64,000 nucleotides of DNA from an uncultured Lachnospiraceae bacterium (GCA_910585345.1 CAJUDS010000001.1:62001-126000); one strand, 5' to 3'. Positions 8,483-18,127 are shown, numbered from the stretch's first letter. Numbers and translations: made by a program. Notes: generated by a model from the letters alone, not told the origin.

Positions 8483-10157
8483 TTTACATGTAAAAAATCT
8501 TGCTTTAATTGAAGAGACAGAAGTAAATTTTGAAAAAGGACTGAATATTCTGACAGGAGAGACGGGCGCGGGAAAATCCATTATCATTGGCTCTATCAAT
8601 CTGGCGCTGGGTGCAAAAGCGGATAAATCGATGGTCCGGACCGGAAAAGAATATGCGCTGATTGAGCTTGTATTCACGCTGGAAAGCGAAACCCAGAGGG
8701 AAAAATGCAGGGAGCTGGATTTGGAGACGGAGGATGATACGCTCGTGATATCCCGTAAGATAACGGCGGCAAAAAGTCTGTGCCGGGCTAATGGGGAGAT
8801 TATTACGGCAAAACAGCTAAAGGAACTTGCGGAAGTGCTGATCGACGTATACGGACAGCATGAGCATCAGTCTCTGACGGGAAAAAGGAAGCAATTTGAA
8901 ATTTTAGATGATTTTTGCGGAGAAAAATTATCCGGTATAAAAGAAAAAATTGCAGGAGAATATAAACGGTACAGAGAATTAGAGAGAGAATGGCAGTCAT
9001 CCGACTATGACAGCGGCATGAGACAGAAGGAGTGCGATATCATTGCGTTTGCGCTGCATGAAATAGACGAAGCGCGTCCGGAAATCGGTGAAGACGAGGC
9101 GCTGGAAGCGGATTACCGGAAAATGGCCAATTCGAGAAAAATTATCGAAGGCGTTTCGCTTGTCTGTAATCTTCTTGGCAATACGGAAGGGGAAAGCATA
9201 TCTGAAATGACGGGACGCGCGCTTCGCGAACTGAAATGCATTGACGGTTACGACAGCGAACTGGCAGGATATACTGCGCAGCTCGCAGAAATAGAAGGGC
9301 TGCTGACGGATGTCCGCAGAGGATTGGCCGATTATGAGGAAGGTCTTGCATTCGAACCGGAAACTTTTGACAGGATGGAAAGACGTCTGGATCTTCTGAA
9401 TCAATTGAAATCGAAGTATGGCGGCACGATAGAAGAAATACTTACCTATCGGGAAGAGCAGGAACAGCGTCTGGAAAAACTGGTCCACTATGATGTCTAT
9501 CTCGAAAAATTGAAAAAAGATCTGCACGAATCCAGGGAAAAACTGCTTACTCTGAGCGCGAAAGCATCCGCAATCCGGAAAAAACAGGCAAAAAGGCTTG
9601 CAGAACAAATGACGCAGGCGCTTCATGATCTGAATTTTATGGAGGTAGATTTCCGGATTCAGGTAACGGACGAAGCGGAAAAGATCAGTGCGCTTGGCTA
9701 TGACGATGTGGAGTTTCTGCTTTCCACCAATCCGGGAGAACCGGTAAAACCGTTGGGCAGTATTGCCAGCGGCGGAGAGCTTTCCCGGATTATGCTGGGT
9801 CTTAAGACGGTTATGGCGCAGCGTGACGCTATTGATACACTGATTTTTGATGAGATTGACGCTGGGATCAGCGGAAAAACCGCATGGCAGGCAGCAAAGA
9901 AACTTGGTATGCTGGGGCGGTCGCATCAGGTGATCTGTATCACACATCTGCCGCAGATTGCCGCCATGGCGGATCTCCATTTTAAAATAGAAAAAAAGCA
10001 GGAGGAAAATCATACCAGAACAGATATTTCCGTTTTGGATGAATCAGGAAGCACAAAAGAGCTGGCAAGGCTGCTGGGCAGCGACGCGTTAACGGAGGCT
10101 GCGGTTTCCAATGCCAGGGAGATGAAAGAATTGGCAGCGCATACAAAACAATACTAA
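8472..10157 (+). CDS. recN: DNA repair protein RecN
   Basis: A 561-residue SMC-like ATPase acting at double-strand breaks. Walker A is GETGAGKS near residue 30, the ABC signature is SGGELSRIMLGLK, and Walker B is LIFDEIDAGISG, with a long coiled-coil interior between them. Translation starts inside the argR coding end, so the two are coupled. A strong intrinsic terminator follows 26 bases after the stop and closes the operon that began at nusB. Confidence 0.97.
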   Translation: MLNSLHVKNLALIEETEVNFEKGLNILTGETGAGKSIIIGSINLALGAKADKSMVRTGKEYALIELVFTLESETQREKCRELDLETEDDTLVISRKITAAKSLCRANGEIITAKQLKELAEVLIDVYGQHEHQSLTGKRKQFEILDDFCGEKLSGIKEKIAGEYKRYRELEREWQSSDYDSGMRQKECDIIAFALHEIDEARPEIGEDEALEADYRKMANSRKIIEGVSLVCNLLGNTEGESISEMTGRALRELKCIDGYDSELAGYTAQLAEIEGLLTDVRRGLADYEEGLAFEPETFDRMERRLDLLNQLKSKYGGTIEEILTYREEQEQRLEKLVHYDVYLEKLKKDLHESREKLLTLSAKASAIRKKQAKRLAEQMTQALHDLNFMEVDFRIQVTDEAEKISALGYDDVEFLLSTNPGEPVKPLGSIASGGELSRIMLGLKTVMAQRDAIDTLIFDEIDAGISGKTAWQAAKKLGMLGRSHQVICITHLPQIAAMADLHFKIEKKQEENHTRTDISVLDESGSTKELARLLGSDALTEAAVSNAREMKELAAHTKQY

Positions 10158-10183
10158 AGTAAAATCGAAATTTCATCATATAC

Positions 10184-10212
10184 TAAAAAAGCATCTTTGA
10201 GGATGCTTTTTT
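10184..10212 (+). terminator. Intrinsic terminator after recN
   Basis: The arms AAAAAAGCATC and GGATGCTTTTTT flank the loop TTTGA, giving an A-rich/T-rich stem with a T tract. It separates the housekeeping operon from spoIVB, which is consistent with spoIVB having its own developmental promoter. Confidence 0.88.
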
Positions 10213-10300
10213 GCAGTTTGCGGAAAGGAAGTGGAAGTTTGGGAGCGGATACTTCCAAATCTGCCTGGACGGCGCAGCAAGTGCGTCAGAAGGAGGAAAT

Positions 10301-11545
10301 ATGGAGATAAAAAAGAAATACAGGCGTTTTCTTTCTATACTTTCAGTCGATGCGGTCTGCCTTCTCCTCTGTGCAGTTTATCTTTCCATCTGGCACAGAA
10401 CACCTGACCATATTAAAATCCGGGCGGGAGAGCGGGAAGAGATGGATTTGTCATTGCCGGCTTCAGGACTGCTTTATGGTTCGCGGGAAGAGGCGATTCC
10501 GGTCAGTCTTGACCAGCCGCTTGTTTTTTATGCCAATGAAAAAAACAAATACCAGATGGATGTTAAGTTATTCGGGGTGCTGCCGCTGAAAAATGTGGAA
10601 GTGCAGGTTATTGATCAGGCATCCGTCATTCCGGCAGGCGTGCCGGTGGGGATTTATGTAAAGACAGAGGGCGTTCTTGTCATAGGCACAGGGGATTTTA
10701 CAGGCTTTGACGGCGTGAGATATTCTCCTGCCAGAACGATATTGAAAAGCGGGGATTATATTCTCAAATTGAATGGTAAAACCGTGACCGGCAAAAAGAT
10801 GTTTATGAAGGCTCTCCAGGAAAATGGAGCGGAGGATTTGATTTTAACTGTCAGAAGGGGCGATGAGGAGTTTGACGTAAAAACGGCTGCCGTGCAGGAT
10901 CAGGCGGGGGTATACAAGATCGGGATCTGGATACGCGACAACGCCCAGGGTGTTGGGACACTTACGTATATTGACGGAAACGGGGGTTTTGGCGCATTGG
11001 GGCATGGTATCAACGATATGGACACCAGTACGCTGATGACACTGCAGAAAGGGATGTTATACCATACGGATATTATTGGCGTCAAAAAGGGGGAATCGGG
11101 AAAGCCCGGAGAGCTGACGGGACTAATTGATTATGCAGACGATCATATTTTAGGTACGATTGACAGGAACGAGGATCGGGGAATTTTTGGCGAGTGCGGG
11201 GAGGGATTGGAAGAAGAAGTACCGTTTTCCCCCGTTCAGGTTGGTCTGCGACAGGATACGAAAACGGGTCCCGCAAAGATTTTGTGCAGCCTGGATGGTA
11301 AGAGCGCCGAGCTTTACGACATCAGGATTACGGATATCACCTATGACAAAGAACATATTAACAGAGAAATTGTTTTACAGATCACCGATCAGAGACTGAT
11401 TCAGGAGACGGGCGGTATTATCCAGGGCATGAGCGGTGCGCCGATTCTGCAGAACGGAAAGCTCATCGGCGCGGTGACCCATGTGTTTGTACAGGACGCG
11501 ACGAAAGGCTACGGAATCTTTATCGAAGAGATGCTGGACGGCTGA
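10301..11545 (+). CDS. spoIVB: SpoIVB peptidase (S55)
   Basis: A 414-residue secreted serine protease that signals from forespore to mother cell to start pro-sigma-K processing. An N-terminal membrane segment (about 13-30) is followed by a PDZ domain (SPARTILKSGDYILKLNGK) and an S55 peptidase domain with the catalytic His in FGALGHGIND and Ser in GMSGAPILQNGKLIGAVTH. The ATG at 10301 has AGGAGG four bases away. Its presence and intact active site show that the lineage carries sporulation machinery. In Bacillus and most Clostridia spo0A follows directly; here a 2.3-kb gene separates them. Confidence 0.95.
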   Translation: MEIKKKYRRFLSILSVDAVCLLLCAVYLSIWHRTPDHIKIRAGEREEMDLSLPASGLLYGSREEAIPVSLDQPLVFYANEKNKYQMDVKLFGVLPLKNVEVQVIDQASVIPAGVPVGIYVKTEGVLVIGTGDFTGFDGVRYSPARTILKSGDYILKLNGKTVTGKKMFMKALQENGAEDLILTVRRGDEEFDVKTAAVQDQAGVYKIGIWIRDNAQGVGTLTYIDGNGGFGALGHGINDMDTSTLMTLQKGMLYHTDIIGVKKGESGKPGELTGLIDYADDHILGTIDRNEDRGIFGECGEGLEEEVPFSPVQVGLRQDTKTGPAKILCSLDGKSAELYDIRITDITYDKEHINREIVLQITDQRLIQETGGIIQGMSGAPILQNGKLIGAVTHVFVQDATKGYGIFIEEMLDG

Positions 11546-11611
11546 ACGATTATGGGAAAACCGGTATCCTAAACTGAATAAAAGTGGTATACTCATACCA
11601 GAGGTGATTTT

Positions 11612-13945
11612 ATGGATATGGAAAAAATTTTACAGGAACTTGACAGATTGTTTGCCACATATCAGATGGACCGGGTGGAGGGCTTTCTGGAAAACAGGAT
11701 GTCGGAAGCCGCTGCGGCAGGGGACGACGGTTCTCTGATTACGCTGCTGAATGAGATGATCGGATATTTGCGCGATGTAAGCAAATATGAGAAATGCTGC
11801 ATGTACTGCGGTCAGTTGCTGGATGTGCTGGAGCGCAACGGCATGAAAGGAAGCATTCCTTATGCCACTTCGCTGCTGAATATTGCCAATGCATACAGAG
11901 CGGCAGGAAAGCTGGCGGAGTCTATGACAAACTACAGGACTGTGCTTTTGATTTACCAGAGCCATTTGGAGGACGGAGATTTCCGGTTTGCCAGCCTGTA
12001 CAATAATATGAGTCTGTTGTACCAGGAACTGGGAGATTTTGAAGAGGCGTGCCGATGCCTGGAGAAGGCTCTTTCCATTGTAGTCCGTTATGCCGACGCC
12101 AGAATTGAGACGGCGGTTACCCATACGAATCTGGCGGCCTCTCTTCTGAAACTGGGACGGTATGAAGAAGCAATGAGACATCTGCAGTCTGCTTTTTCGA
12201 TTTTCGAAATGGATGAACAGAAGGACTTTCATTATAGCGGGGCGCTGTCGGCCATGGGAGAAGCGCAGTATATGGCGGGCAACCTGGAGGAATCGGCGAG
12301 ATACTACAGACTGGCGCTGGCGGAAATCGAGAAAAATACAGGGCGCTCTACAGCCTATGAAATAGTCGCGCAGAATTTAAGCGCGGTGGAACAGCAAATG
12401 GCAGGAAAGCCGGGCGTAATCAGGCAGTTTGAAAAAGGTCTGGATTTATGTGAAGCTTTTTATCATGAATACGGAGAGCCGATGCTGCGGGAAAAATTTC
12501 CGATGTATCTGCCCTATATTGCCGCGGGGCTGGTAGGGGAAGGCTCGGAATGCCTTGGTTTCGATGATGCGATTTCCAGAGACCACGATTTTGGTCCCGG
12601 CTTCTGCCTGTTTCTGACGGATTCCGTTTACGAAGAGATTGGGGAGGCGCTGCAGCAGGCGTATGACAGACTGCCGGTTACTTACATGGGAGTCACCAGG
12701 AGGGTTTCTCCCAAGGCGCCGAAAAGAGTGGGAGTATTCCGAATCGGAGAGTTTTATGAGCGTCTGACCGGTTTCCGGGATGTGCCGGAATCTAACAGCC
12801 AGTGGTTGTACGCGGAGGATTATCGTCTCGCGGCCGCTACCAGCGGCAGGGTGTTCCGGGATGAACTGGGAGAGTTTACCCGTATCCGTAAAGGTCTGCT
12901 GGCGCATTATCCGGAAGAGGTAAGAATCAAAAAGATTGCCAGGGAGGCGGCCTTGATTGCCCAGTCAGGCCAGTACAATTATGGGCGTATGTTAGAGCGT
13001 GGGGACAAAGTAACGGCCCAGGTCGCCCTGGGGGAATTTATGAAGCATACGATGTCCATTGTTTATCTGCTGAACCGCAGGTATGCGCCCTTTTATAAAT
13101 GGATGCATAAAGGGATGGAGAAATTACCGGTTCTGGCTGTGATCGGTGATATCCTGAACGCGATCGCCGATATGCAGATCGGAGACGAGCGCATTCCGCA
13201 GACAATAGAAATCATTGTAACGTTAATTATTGACGAGATGAAAAAGCAGAGTCTGACAACAGGCAGCGACAATTATCTGGACCATCACACCGATAATATT
13301 CTTCACAGTATTACGCAGAATGACGAAGGGCATGAGACGGTAAAAGAGAAACTCATACGAAAACTGATCCGGCTTGAGTGGCGGGATTTTGACAAGGTAA
13401 AAAATATCGGGGGCAGAGCGGACTGCCAGGATGACTGGAATACTTTTTCGATTATGAGAAAAAGTCAGTACCTGACATGGACGATACCGATGCTGCAGAG
13501 CTATATCGAGGATTTTGAGCGGGCGGACGCTGTCGGATGGAATCTGATCGCAGAAAAATATGGCAGAATGATGGAAAGCACCGATCCGCAGGGGTATGCT
13601 GAAATTGCGGACAGATTTCCGGATATTTCTGCAGAAAAACAAAAGATTATAGCGGAAATCGTAAAGATTCAGGTAGGCTGGATGGAAGAGTGCGCCGAAA
13701 AGTACCCGAAAGCTACAAACCTTGCCAGAAGCATCCATACCTCCGAGGACAGTTTATACAATACGTCTTACGAAACTTATCTGCGGGGGGAAATCTCGAC
13801 GTATTCCGACAGGACGCTGGATTTGTACGGTAGATTTATCGCGGCGCTCTGTATGGAAGAAAAAAATCTTGCGGAAGCTACAATCGGCAATTCCGCAATG
13901 CTTTACGGATATGAATCTCTGGCTGATCTGGAAAGCAGATTGTAG
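11612..13945 (+). CDS. TPR protein with DUF4037 nucleotidyltransferase-like and DUF4125 domains
   Basis: 777 residues in three parts. Residues about 1-265 are tetratricopeptide-like helical pairs (ATSLLNIANAYRAAGKLAESM, YNNMSLLYQELGDFEEACRCLEKAL). Residues about 285-470 resemble DUF4037 and contain GSECLGFDDAISRDHDFGP, which recalls the GS...D.D core of MNT-type nucleotidyltransferases. The C-terminal 200 residues resemble DUF4125 (QDDWNTFSIMRKSQYLTW). No signal or membrane segment is seen. AGAGGTGA precedes the start; ATG 11618 is an alternative. The function is unknown; nucleotidyl transfer is inferred only from the motif. It sits between spoIVB and spo0A, where no gene is usual. Confidence 0.8.
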   Translation: MDMEKILQELDRLFATYQMDRVEGFLENRMSEAAAAGDDGSLITLLNEMIGYLRDVSKYEKCCMYCGQLLDVLERNGMKGSIPYATSLLNIANAYRAAGKLAESMTNYRTVLLIYQSHLEDGDFRFASLYNNMSLLYQELGDFEEACRCLEKALSIVVRYADARIETAVTHTNLAASLLKLGRYEEAMRHLQSAFSIFEMDEQKDFHYSGALSAMGEAQYMAGNLEESARYYRLALAEIEKNTGRSTAYEIVAQNLSAVEQQMAGKPGVIRQFEKGLDLCEAFYHEYGEPMLREKFPMYLPYIAAGLVGEGSECLGFDDAISRDHDFGPGFCLFLTDSVYEEIGEALQQAYDRLPVTYMGVTRRVSPKAPKRVGVFRIGEFYERLTGFRDVPESNSQWLYAEDYRLAAATSGRVFRDELGEFTRIRKGLLAHYPEEVRIKKIAREAALIAQSGQYNYGRMLERGDKVTAQVALGEFMKHTMSIVYLLNRRYAPFYKWMHKGMEKLPVLAVIGDILNAIADMQIGDERIPQTIEIIVTLIIDEMKKQSLTTGSDNYLDHHTDNILHSITQNDEGHETVKEKLIRKLIRLEWRDFDKVKNIGGRADCQDDWNTFSIMRKSQYLTWTIPMLQSYIEDFERADAVGWNLIAEKYGRMMESTDPQGYAEIADRFPDISAEKQKIIAEIVKIQVGWMEECAEKYPKATNLARSIHTSEDSLYNTSYETYLRGEISTYSDRTLDLYGRFIAALCMEEKNLAEATIGNSAMLYGYESLADLESRL

Positions 13946-13985
13946 GAAAGAGGCGTTTTTGGGCAGATTCTGCGACTTTTAAGAG

Positions 13986-14014
13986 TTGAACGAAATTTGA
14001 CATCTGTTTATAAT
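13986..14014 (+). promoter_or_regulatory. Candidate promoter for the receiver-less spo0A
   Basis: TTGAAC at 13986-13991 and TATAAT at 14009-14014 are separated by 17 bases. A vegetative-type promoter here would make the short Spo0A independent of spoIVB and of the TPR gene. Confidence 0.6.
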
Positions 14015-14069
14015 GAATACAGGCGATAAATGCTGTTTCAAAAAGAAATATAGTGAACGGAGGTCAATT

Positions 14070-14585
14070 ATGGAACAACTGAGTGTAGCGGCTACGAAAG
14101 ATAACGAACAGGTTTTCAAATTACTTTCCGATTTAATTCATACAAATAAAGAATTTCAGATTATGATTACGGTTCCCTCTGCAGGACGTCAGGAAGAAGC
14201 CGCCGGGGTTTATGGTGAAAGCCAGCCTGCGGCCAGAAATCTGGAAAAAGATGTAACCGATATGATACATGAGATCGGCGTTCCGGCGCATATCAAAGGC
14301 TATCAGTATTTGCGGGAGGCAATCATGATGTCGGTCCAGGATGTGGAAATGCTCAATTCCATTACCAAAATATTGTATCCTACCATTGCCAAGAAATTCC
14401 AGACGACGTCGAGCAGAGTGGAGCGCGCCATCCGTCATGCCATTGAAGTGGCATGGAACCGGGGCAAGATGGAAACGCTGGACGCTATGTTCGGCTATAC
14501 CATCAATACCGGAAAAGGGAAACCGACCAATTCGGAGTTTATTGCACTGATTGCTGATAAAATAAGGCTTCAGTACCGAAATTGA
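14070..14585 (+). CDS. spo0A: Spo0A with internally deleted receiver domain
   Basis: 171 residues, against about 260-270 for the family. The C-terminal 110 residues are an almost canonical Spo0A DNA-binding domain: IHEIGVPAHIKGYQYLREAI, TKILYPTIAKKF, the recognition helix TTSSRVERAIRHAIEVAW, and KPTNSEFIALIADKIRL. The first 35 residues still resemble the start of a receiver (MEQLSVAATKDNEQVFKLL, beta1-alpha1-beta2), but the acidic pair is degraded (TKDN for ADDN). Beta3 with the phospho-acceptor Asp, the beta4 Thr/Ser and the beta5 Lys are all absent, replaced by about 26 linker residues. The frame is clean. GGAGG lies seven bases before the ATG at 14070. Synteny marks this as the orthologous spo0A locus. 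Confidence 0.92.
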   Translation: MEQLSVAATKDNEQVFKLLSDLIHTNKEFQIMITVPSAGRQEEAAGVYGESQPAARNLEKDVTDMIHEIGVPAHIKGYQYLREAIMMSVQDVEMLNSITKILYPTIAKKFQTTSSRVERAIRHAIEVAWNRGKMETLDAMFGYTINTGKGKPTNSEFIALIADKIRLQYRN

Positions 14586-14587
14586 TC

Positions 14588-14616
14588 TTTTCATTTCCTA
14601 TGGAACATGGTATAAT
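14588..14616 (+). promoter_or_regulatory. Candidate glgA promoter
   Basis: TTTTCA at 14588-14593, a 17-base spacer, then TATAAT at 14611-14616. It starts three bases after the spo0A stop. Confidence 0.55.
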
Positions 14617-14665
14617 GCAAGCGAAGGTATGAATAATAACAAAAGAAATGTATGAGAGGATAGCT

Positions 14666-16111
14666 ATGAAACGTATTTTATTTGCAGCATCAGAGGGGGT
14701 TCCATTTATCAAAACAGGAGGTCTGGCCGATGTGGTAGGCTCCCTTCCTAAATGTATTGACAAGACGTATTTTGATATAAGGGTAGTGATGCCCAAGTAT
14801 CCCTGTATGAAACAGGAGATCAAAGACAAAATGACATATGTAAGTCATTTTTATATGGACTTCCATTATAAGAGCGAATATGTAGGGATTATGACCGCTG
14901 AAGTAGACGGCGTTACCTTTTACTTTATTGACAATGAAGAATATTTCGGCGGCATGAAGCCTTATGGGGACGATACGCTTTGGGAGATTACCAAATTCTC
15001 ATTCTTTTCCAAGGCGTTGCTTTCTATTCTTCCGGTGATTGACTTCCGGCCGGATATTATCCATTGCCATGACTGGCAGACTGGTCTTGTCCCGGTTTAT
15101 CTGAAAGAAAGATTCCAGGGCAACGACTTTTACCATGGCATCAAGACAGTTATGACAATACATAACCTGAAATTCCAGGGCAAATGGGATGTGAAGACCG
15201 TAAAGGAAATTACCGGTCTGCCGGATTATTTCTTTACGCCGGATAAACTGGAATGCTATAAGGATGCCAACCTGTTAAAGGGCGGTCTGGTATACGCGGA
15301 TGCGATCACGACGGTCAGCGATACGTATGCGGAGGAAATTAAGACTGATTTTTATGGGGAAGGCCTGAACGGGCTGCTCTGTGCCAGAGCGGGCGATCTG
15401 CGTGGAATCGTCAATGGCATTGACTATGATGAATTTAATCCGGAGACAGATCCTTTTCTGCCGTATCGCTACAATGCGATGAACTTCCGGAAGGAAAAAG
15501 TAAAAAACAAACGCGAACTGCAGAAAGAACTGGGTCTGGCACAGGATGACAGGAAATTCATGATCGGTATCGTATCCCGCCTGACAGACCAGAAGGGGTT
15601 TGATCTGATTGCTTATGTGATGGATGAGCTGTGTCAGGACAATATACAACTTGTTGTACTGGGAACAGGCGATGCACAATACGAAAACATGTTCCGTCAT
15701 TTTGACTGGAAGTATGCAGACAAGGTTTCGGCCAATATTTATTATTCCAACGAGATGTCTCATAAGATATACGGGGCCTGCGATGCCTTTCTGATGCCGT
15801 CGCTGTTTGAGCCGTGCGGGCTGAGCCAGTTGATGTCGCTCCATTATGGCACGGTTCCCATTGTCCGGGAGACAGGCGGTCTGAAAGATACGGTAGCGCC
15901 TTATAATGAATATGAGAGTACCGGCACCGGTTTCAGCTTTACCAATTATAATGCGCATGAGATGTTGGATACGATCCGTTATGCAGAGCGGATTTATTAT
16001 GATAAAAAACGGGAATGGAATAAAATCATAGACAGAGGTATGGCGGTGGATTTCTCCTGGAGTGTATCTGCCAGGAAATATCAGGAGATGTATGACTGGC
16101 TGATCGGTTAG
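14666..16111 (+). CDS. glgA: Glycogen synthase (ADP-glucose, GT5)
   Basis: A 481-residue GT5 glucosyltransferase extending alpha-1,4-glucan from ADP-glucose. The N-terminal ADP-glucose site KTGGLADVVGSLPK is intact, as are CHDWQTGLVPVYLK, ADAITTVSDTYAEEI and the C-terminal domain motif LFEPCGLSQLMSLHYGTVP. The ATG at 14666 is preceded by AGAGGA; ATG 14648 is further upstream without a site. No other glg gene is nearby, so the rest of the pathway lies elsewhere. Confidence 0.95.
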   Translation: MKRILFAASEGVPFIKTGGLADVVGSLPKCIDKTYFDIRVVMPKYPCMKQEIKDKMTYVSHFYMDFHYKSEYVGIMTAEVDGVTFYFIDNEEYFGGMKPYGDDTLWEITKFSFFSKALLSILPVIDFRPDIIHCHDWQTGLVPVYLKERFQGNDFYHGIKTVMTIHNLKFQGKWDVKTVKEITGLPDYFFTPDKLECYKDANLLKGGLVYADAITTVSDTYAEEIKTDFYGEGLNGLLCARAGDLRGIVNGIDYDEFNPETDPFLPYRYNAMNFRKEKVKNKRELQKELGLAQDDRKFMIGIVSRLTDQKGFDLIAYVMDELCQDNIQLVVLGTGDAQYENMFRHFDWKYADKVSANIYYSNEMSHKIYGACDAFLMPSLFEPCGLSQLMSLHYGTVPIVRETGGLKDTVAPYNEYESTGTGFSFTNYNAHEMLDTIRYAERIYYDKKREWNKIIDRGMAVDFSWSVSARKYQEMYDWLIG

Positions 16112-16142
16112 AGAGGCCGTTAACTGTCCGTCTAAGAAAGGC

Positions 16143-16164
16143 GCTGTCTGTTTAGTCAGACAGC
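16143..16164. terminator. Hairpin between convergent glgA and rqcH
   Basis: A perfect 8-bp stem, GCTGTCTG and CAGACAGC around TTTAGT. It overlaps the rqcH stop codon and lacks a T tract on either strand, so termination activity is uncertain. Confidence 0.45.
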
Positions 16165-17894
16165 AGCCGGATACCGGAAATATCGGAATCAATCACGAGA
16201 GAATAGTTTGTATAGTACACGACAAAGCCGGGCGCGGAGCCGCCTGGCTTTTTTACGTTCTTTTTGAGCGTATAGTCGATCTCTGTTTTCTGCTGCCCTC
16301 TTGCTTTGGAATAAAAGGCGGCCAGCTTTCCGGCTTCTTCGAAGGTTTTGTCAGGCACAGTCTGGTCTTTTTCCGCTTTTACAATGACATGGGAACCGGG
16401 AATCCCTTTGACATGAAACCACCAGTCCCCGCTGCCCGGAGAATGAAAAGTCAGTTCGTCGTTCTGGTAATTGTTTTTTCCTACATAAATGTCATAGCCG
16501 TCGCTGCTGATATAGTGGAAAGGTCTGCTGGTGATTCTGGCTTTTTTGGCGCCTCCTTTTCGGCGGATATAGCCGCTTTCGATCAATTCTTCTTTGATCT
16601 GTATCAGGTCCTCTTCCAGCAGTGCGATATCAAGGGAAGCGGATACAGATTCCAGATGGGTGATTTCGTCTTTTACATCCTGTGTCAGTCTGGAAAGCGC
16701 TTCATACGTGCGTTTTAATTTTCCGTATTTCTCAAAATATTTTTTGGCATTTTCAGACGGAGTCAGCAGGGGATCCAGCGGAATTGTTATGGGTTCTCCT
16801 GTGTAATAATTGACGGCTTCCATCGCTTGACTGCCGGGCGTTACATGGTAGCCATAGGTGTTCAGAAGTTCGCCATACACCTTGTAAATGTCCCGTTTTT
16901 CGGTGTCTTTGATCTGTTTTTGCTGCAGATCGTATTTTTTTATGTTACGTTCGAGCGCAGTCTGTACAATCCGCCGCAAATCAGAGGATTTCTGCCGGAT
17001 GCGTGTCAGCGCGTCTTTTTCTGCGTAGAAGGCATGGAGCAGCGCAGAGACAGAGTCAAAGCGCTTTGTTTCATTGTCTTTATAGATTGCAAGAGGGACG
17101 CAGGCATATTCTTTCGGCACGCCGTTTTCATAGATGATATTAGGTGTAAAGACACCGCTTTTTACAGTTTCCAAGAGAGCGGAGAAGACTGTCCACAGTC
17201 TGTTCCATTCTTCCCGGCCGATGCTTTGGGTGGGCCGGTCACTGTCGATGCCGGCCCGGAAGCAGAGTTCCTGGGCGAGAATGGGAGAGACGCCGGTGAA
17301 AGTCATATAGAGGGCTTTGAATGCCGGCAGCGCTTTTGCAGAGAGCATAGTAGAAAAATCAGATTCCGTAACCTGTAGTGGATCGGATTTTTCCTGTGTC
17401 CCCGGGATGAAGTAAGGTCTGCCGGGAAGGACTTCACGGACAGAACTTACCATGCCCGACACATGCTTGATGCTGTCAACGATTACAGAAGCGTCATCAC
17501 AGAAAATAATGTTGCTGTGTTTGCCCATCATTTCAATCGACAGCGATTTGCGGCATAAATCTCCCAGTTCATTGTAATGTTCGATGTCAATCCGGATAAC
17601 GCGTTCCAGTCCCGGCTGGCTGACAGACAGGATGCGTCCGTTCTGGATATGCTTGCGCAGCAGCATGCAGAAATTAGGAGCCGTCATCGGGCTGGGCAGA
17701 TTGTCGGAAATCAGGCGGGCCAGAGGCAGAGAAGCGCTGGCGGACAGCAGCAGCCGGTATTGTTCTTTGCCCCGGCGTACTGTGAGCAGCAGCTCATCGT
17801 TCTCGGGCTGCGCTATTTTATAGATTCTTCCCCCTGTCAGAGATTGCGTCAGTTCTTTTGTGATACATGCGATTGTGATACCGTCCAGTGCCAT
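16152..17894 (-). CDS. rqcH: RqcH / NFACT family ribosome quality control protein
   Basis: A 580-residue homologue of RqcH (YloA, FbpA), which binds obstructed 50S subunits and directs C-terminal alanine tailing of stalled chains. Visible: an NFACT-N domain from MALDGITIACITKELTQSLTGGRIYKI, central helical and coiled-coil segments, and a C-terminal NFACT-R domain (GYDIYVGKNNYQNDELTF, DWWFHVKGIPGSHVIVK). The conserved Asp-Arg pair of the N-domain appears here as Glu-Arg (GLERVIRI), a tentative alignment. The start at 17894 has GGAGAGA upstream; longer in-frame extensions would cross the repeat-bearing intergenic region and are not supported. Confidence 0.93.
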   Translation of the reverse strand: MALDGITIACITKELTQSLTGGRIYKIAQPENDELLLTVRRGKEQYRLLLSASASLPLARLISDNLPSPMTAPNFCMLLRKHIQNGRILSVSQPGLERVIRIDIEHYNELGDLCRKSLSIEMMGKHSNIIFCDDASVIVDSIKHVSGMVSSVREVLPGRPYFIPGTQEKSDPLQVTESDFSTMLSAKALPAFKALYMTFTGVSPILAQELCFRAGIDSDRPTQSIGREEWNRLWTVFSALLETVKSGVFTPNIIYENGVPKEYACVPLAIYKDNETKRFDSVSALLHAFYAEKDALTRIRQKSSDLRRIVQTALERNIKKYDLQQKQIKDTEKRDIYKVYGELLNTYGYHVTPGSQAMEAVNYYTGEPITIPLDPLLTPSENAKKYFEKYGKLKRTYEALSRLTQDVKDEITHLESVSASLDIALLEEDLIQIKEELIESGYIRRKGGAKKARITSRPFHYISSDGYDIYVGKNNYQNDELTFHSPGSGDWWFHVKGIPGSHVIVKAEKDQTVPDKTFEEAGKLAAFYSKARGQQKTEIDYTLKKNVKKPGGSAPGFVVYYTNYSLVIDSDISGIRLLSD

Positions 17895-18127
17895 AGTAGT
17901 TCTCTCCTTGTCAGTTATAGATTTGCGTGGGTAATGGGCCGGGTCATGCCTGCACGGGCATTTATGACAAGAGAACACATGCCCCTTGTCTGCAGGAACC
18001 GCGGGTCCGGACATCTGGTTCAGTATAACAGAAATTTCAGGAAATGCACAGTCCGGATTTGGACAGGGACATGTCAGACGGAGGATCCTGCGATTTCTTG
18101 TGCAGACTGCCGAATTTGTCCGGGGAG

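Noticed and set aside
8997..10013. 338-codon minus-strand frame opposite recN
   Set aside because: Cys/Phe/Arg-rich shadow of recN with no homology; the plus strand has all RecN motifs.
13997..14014. TTGACA close to TATAAT upstream of spo0A
   Set aside because: Only six bases separate them; the usable pair is TTGAAC at 13986 with 17 bases to the same -10.
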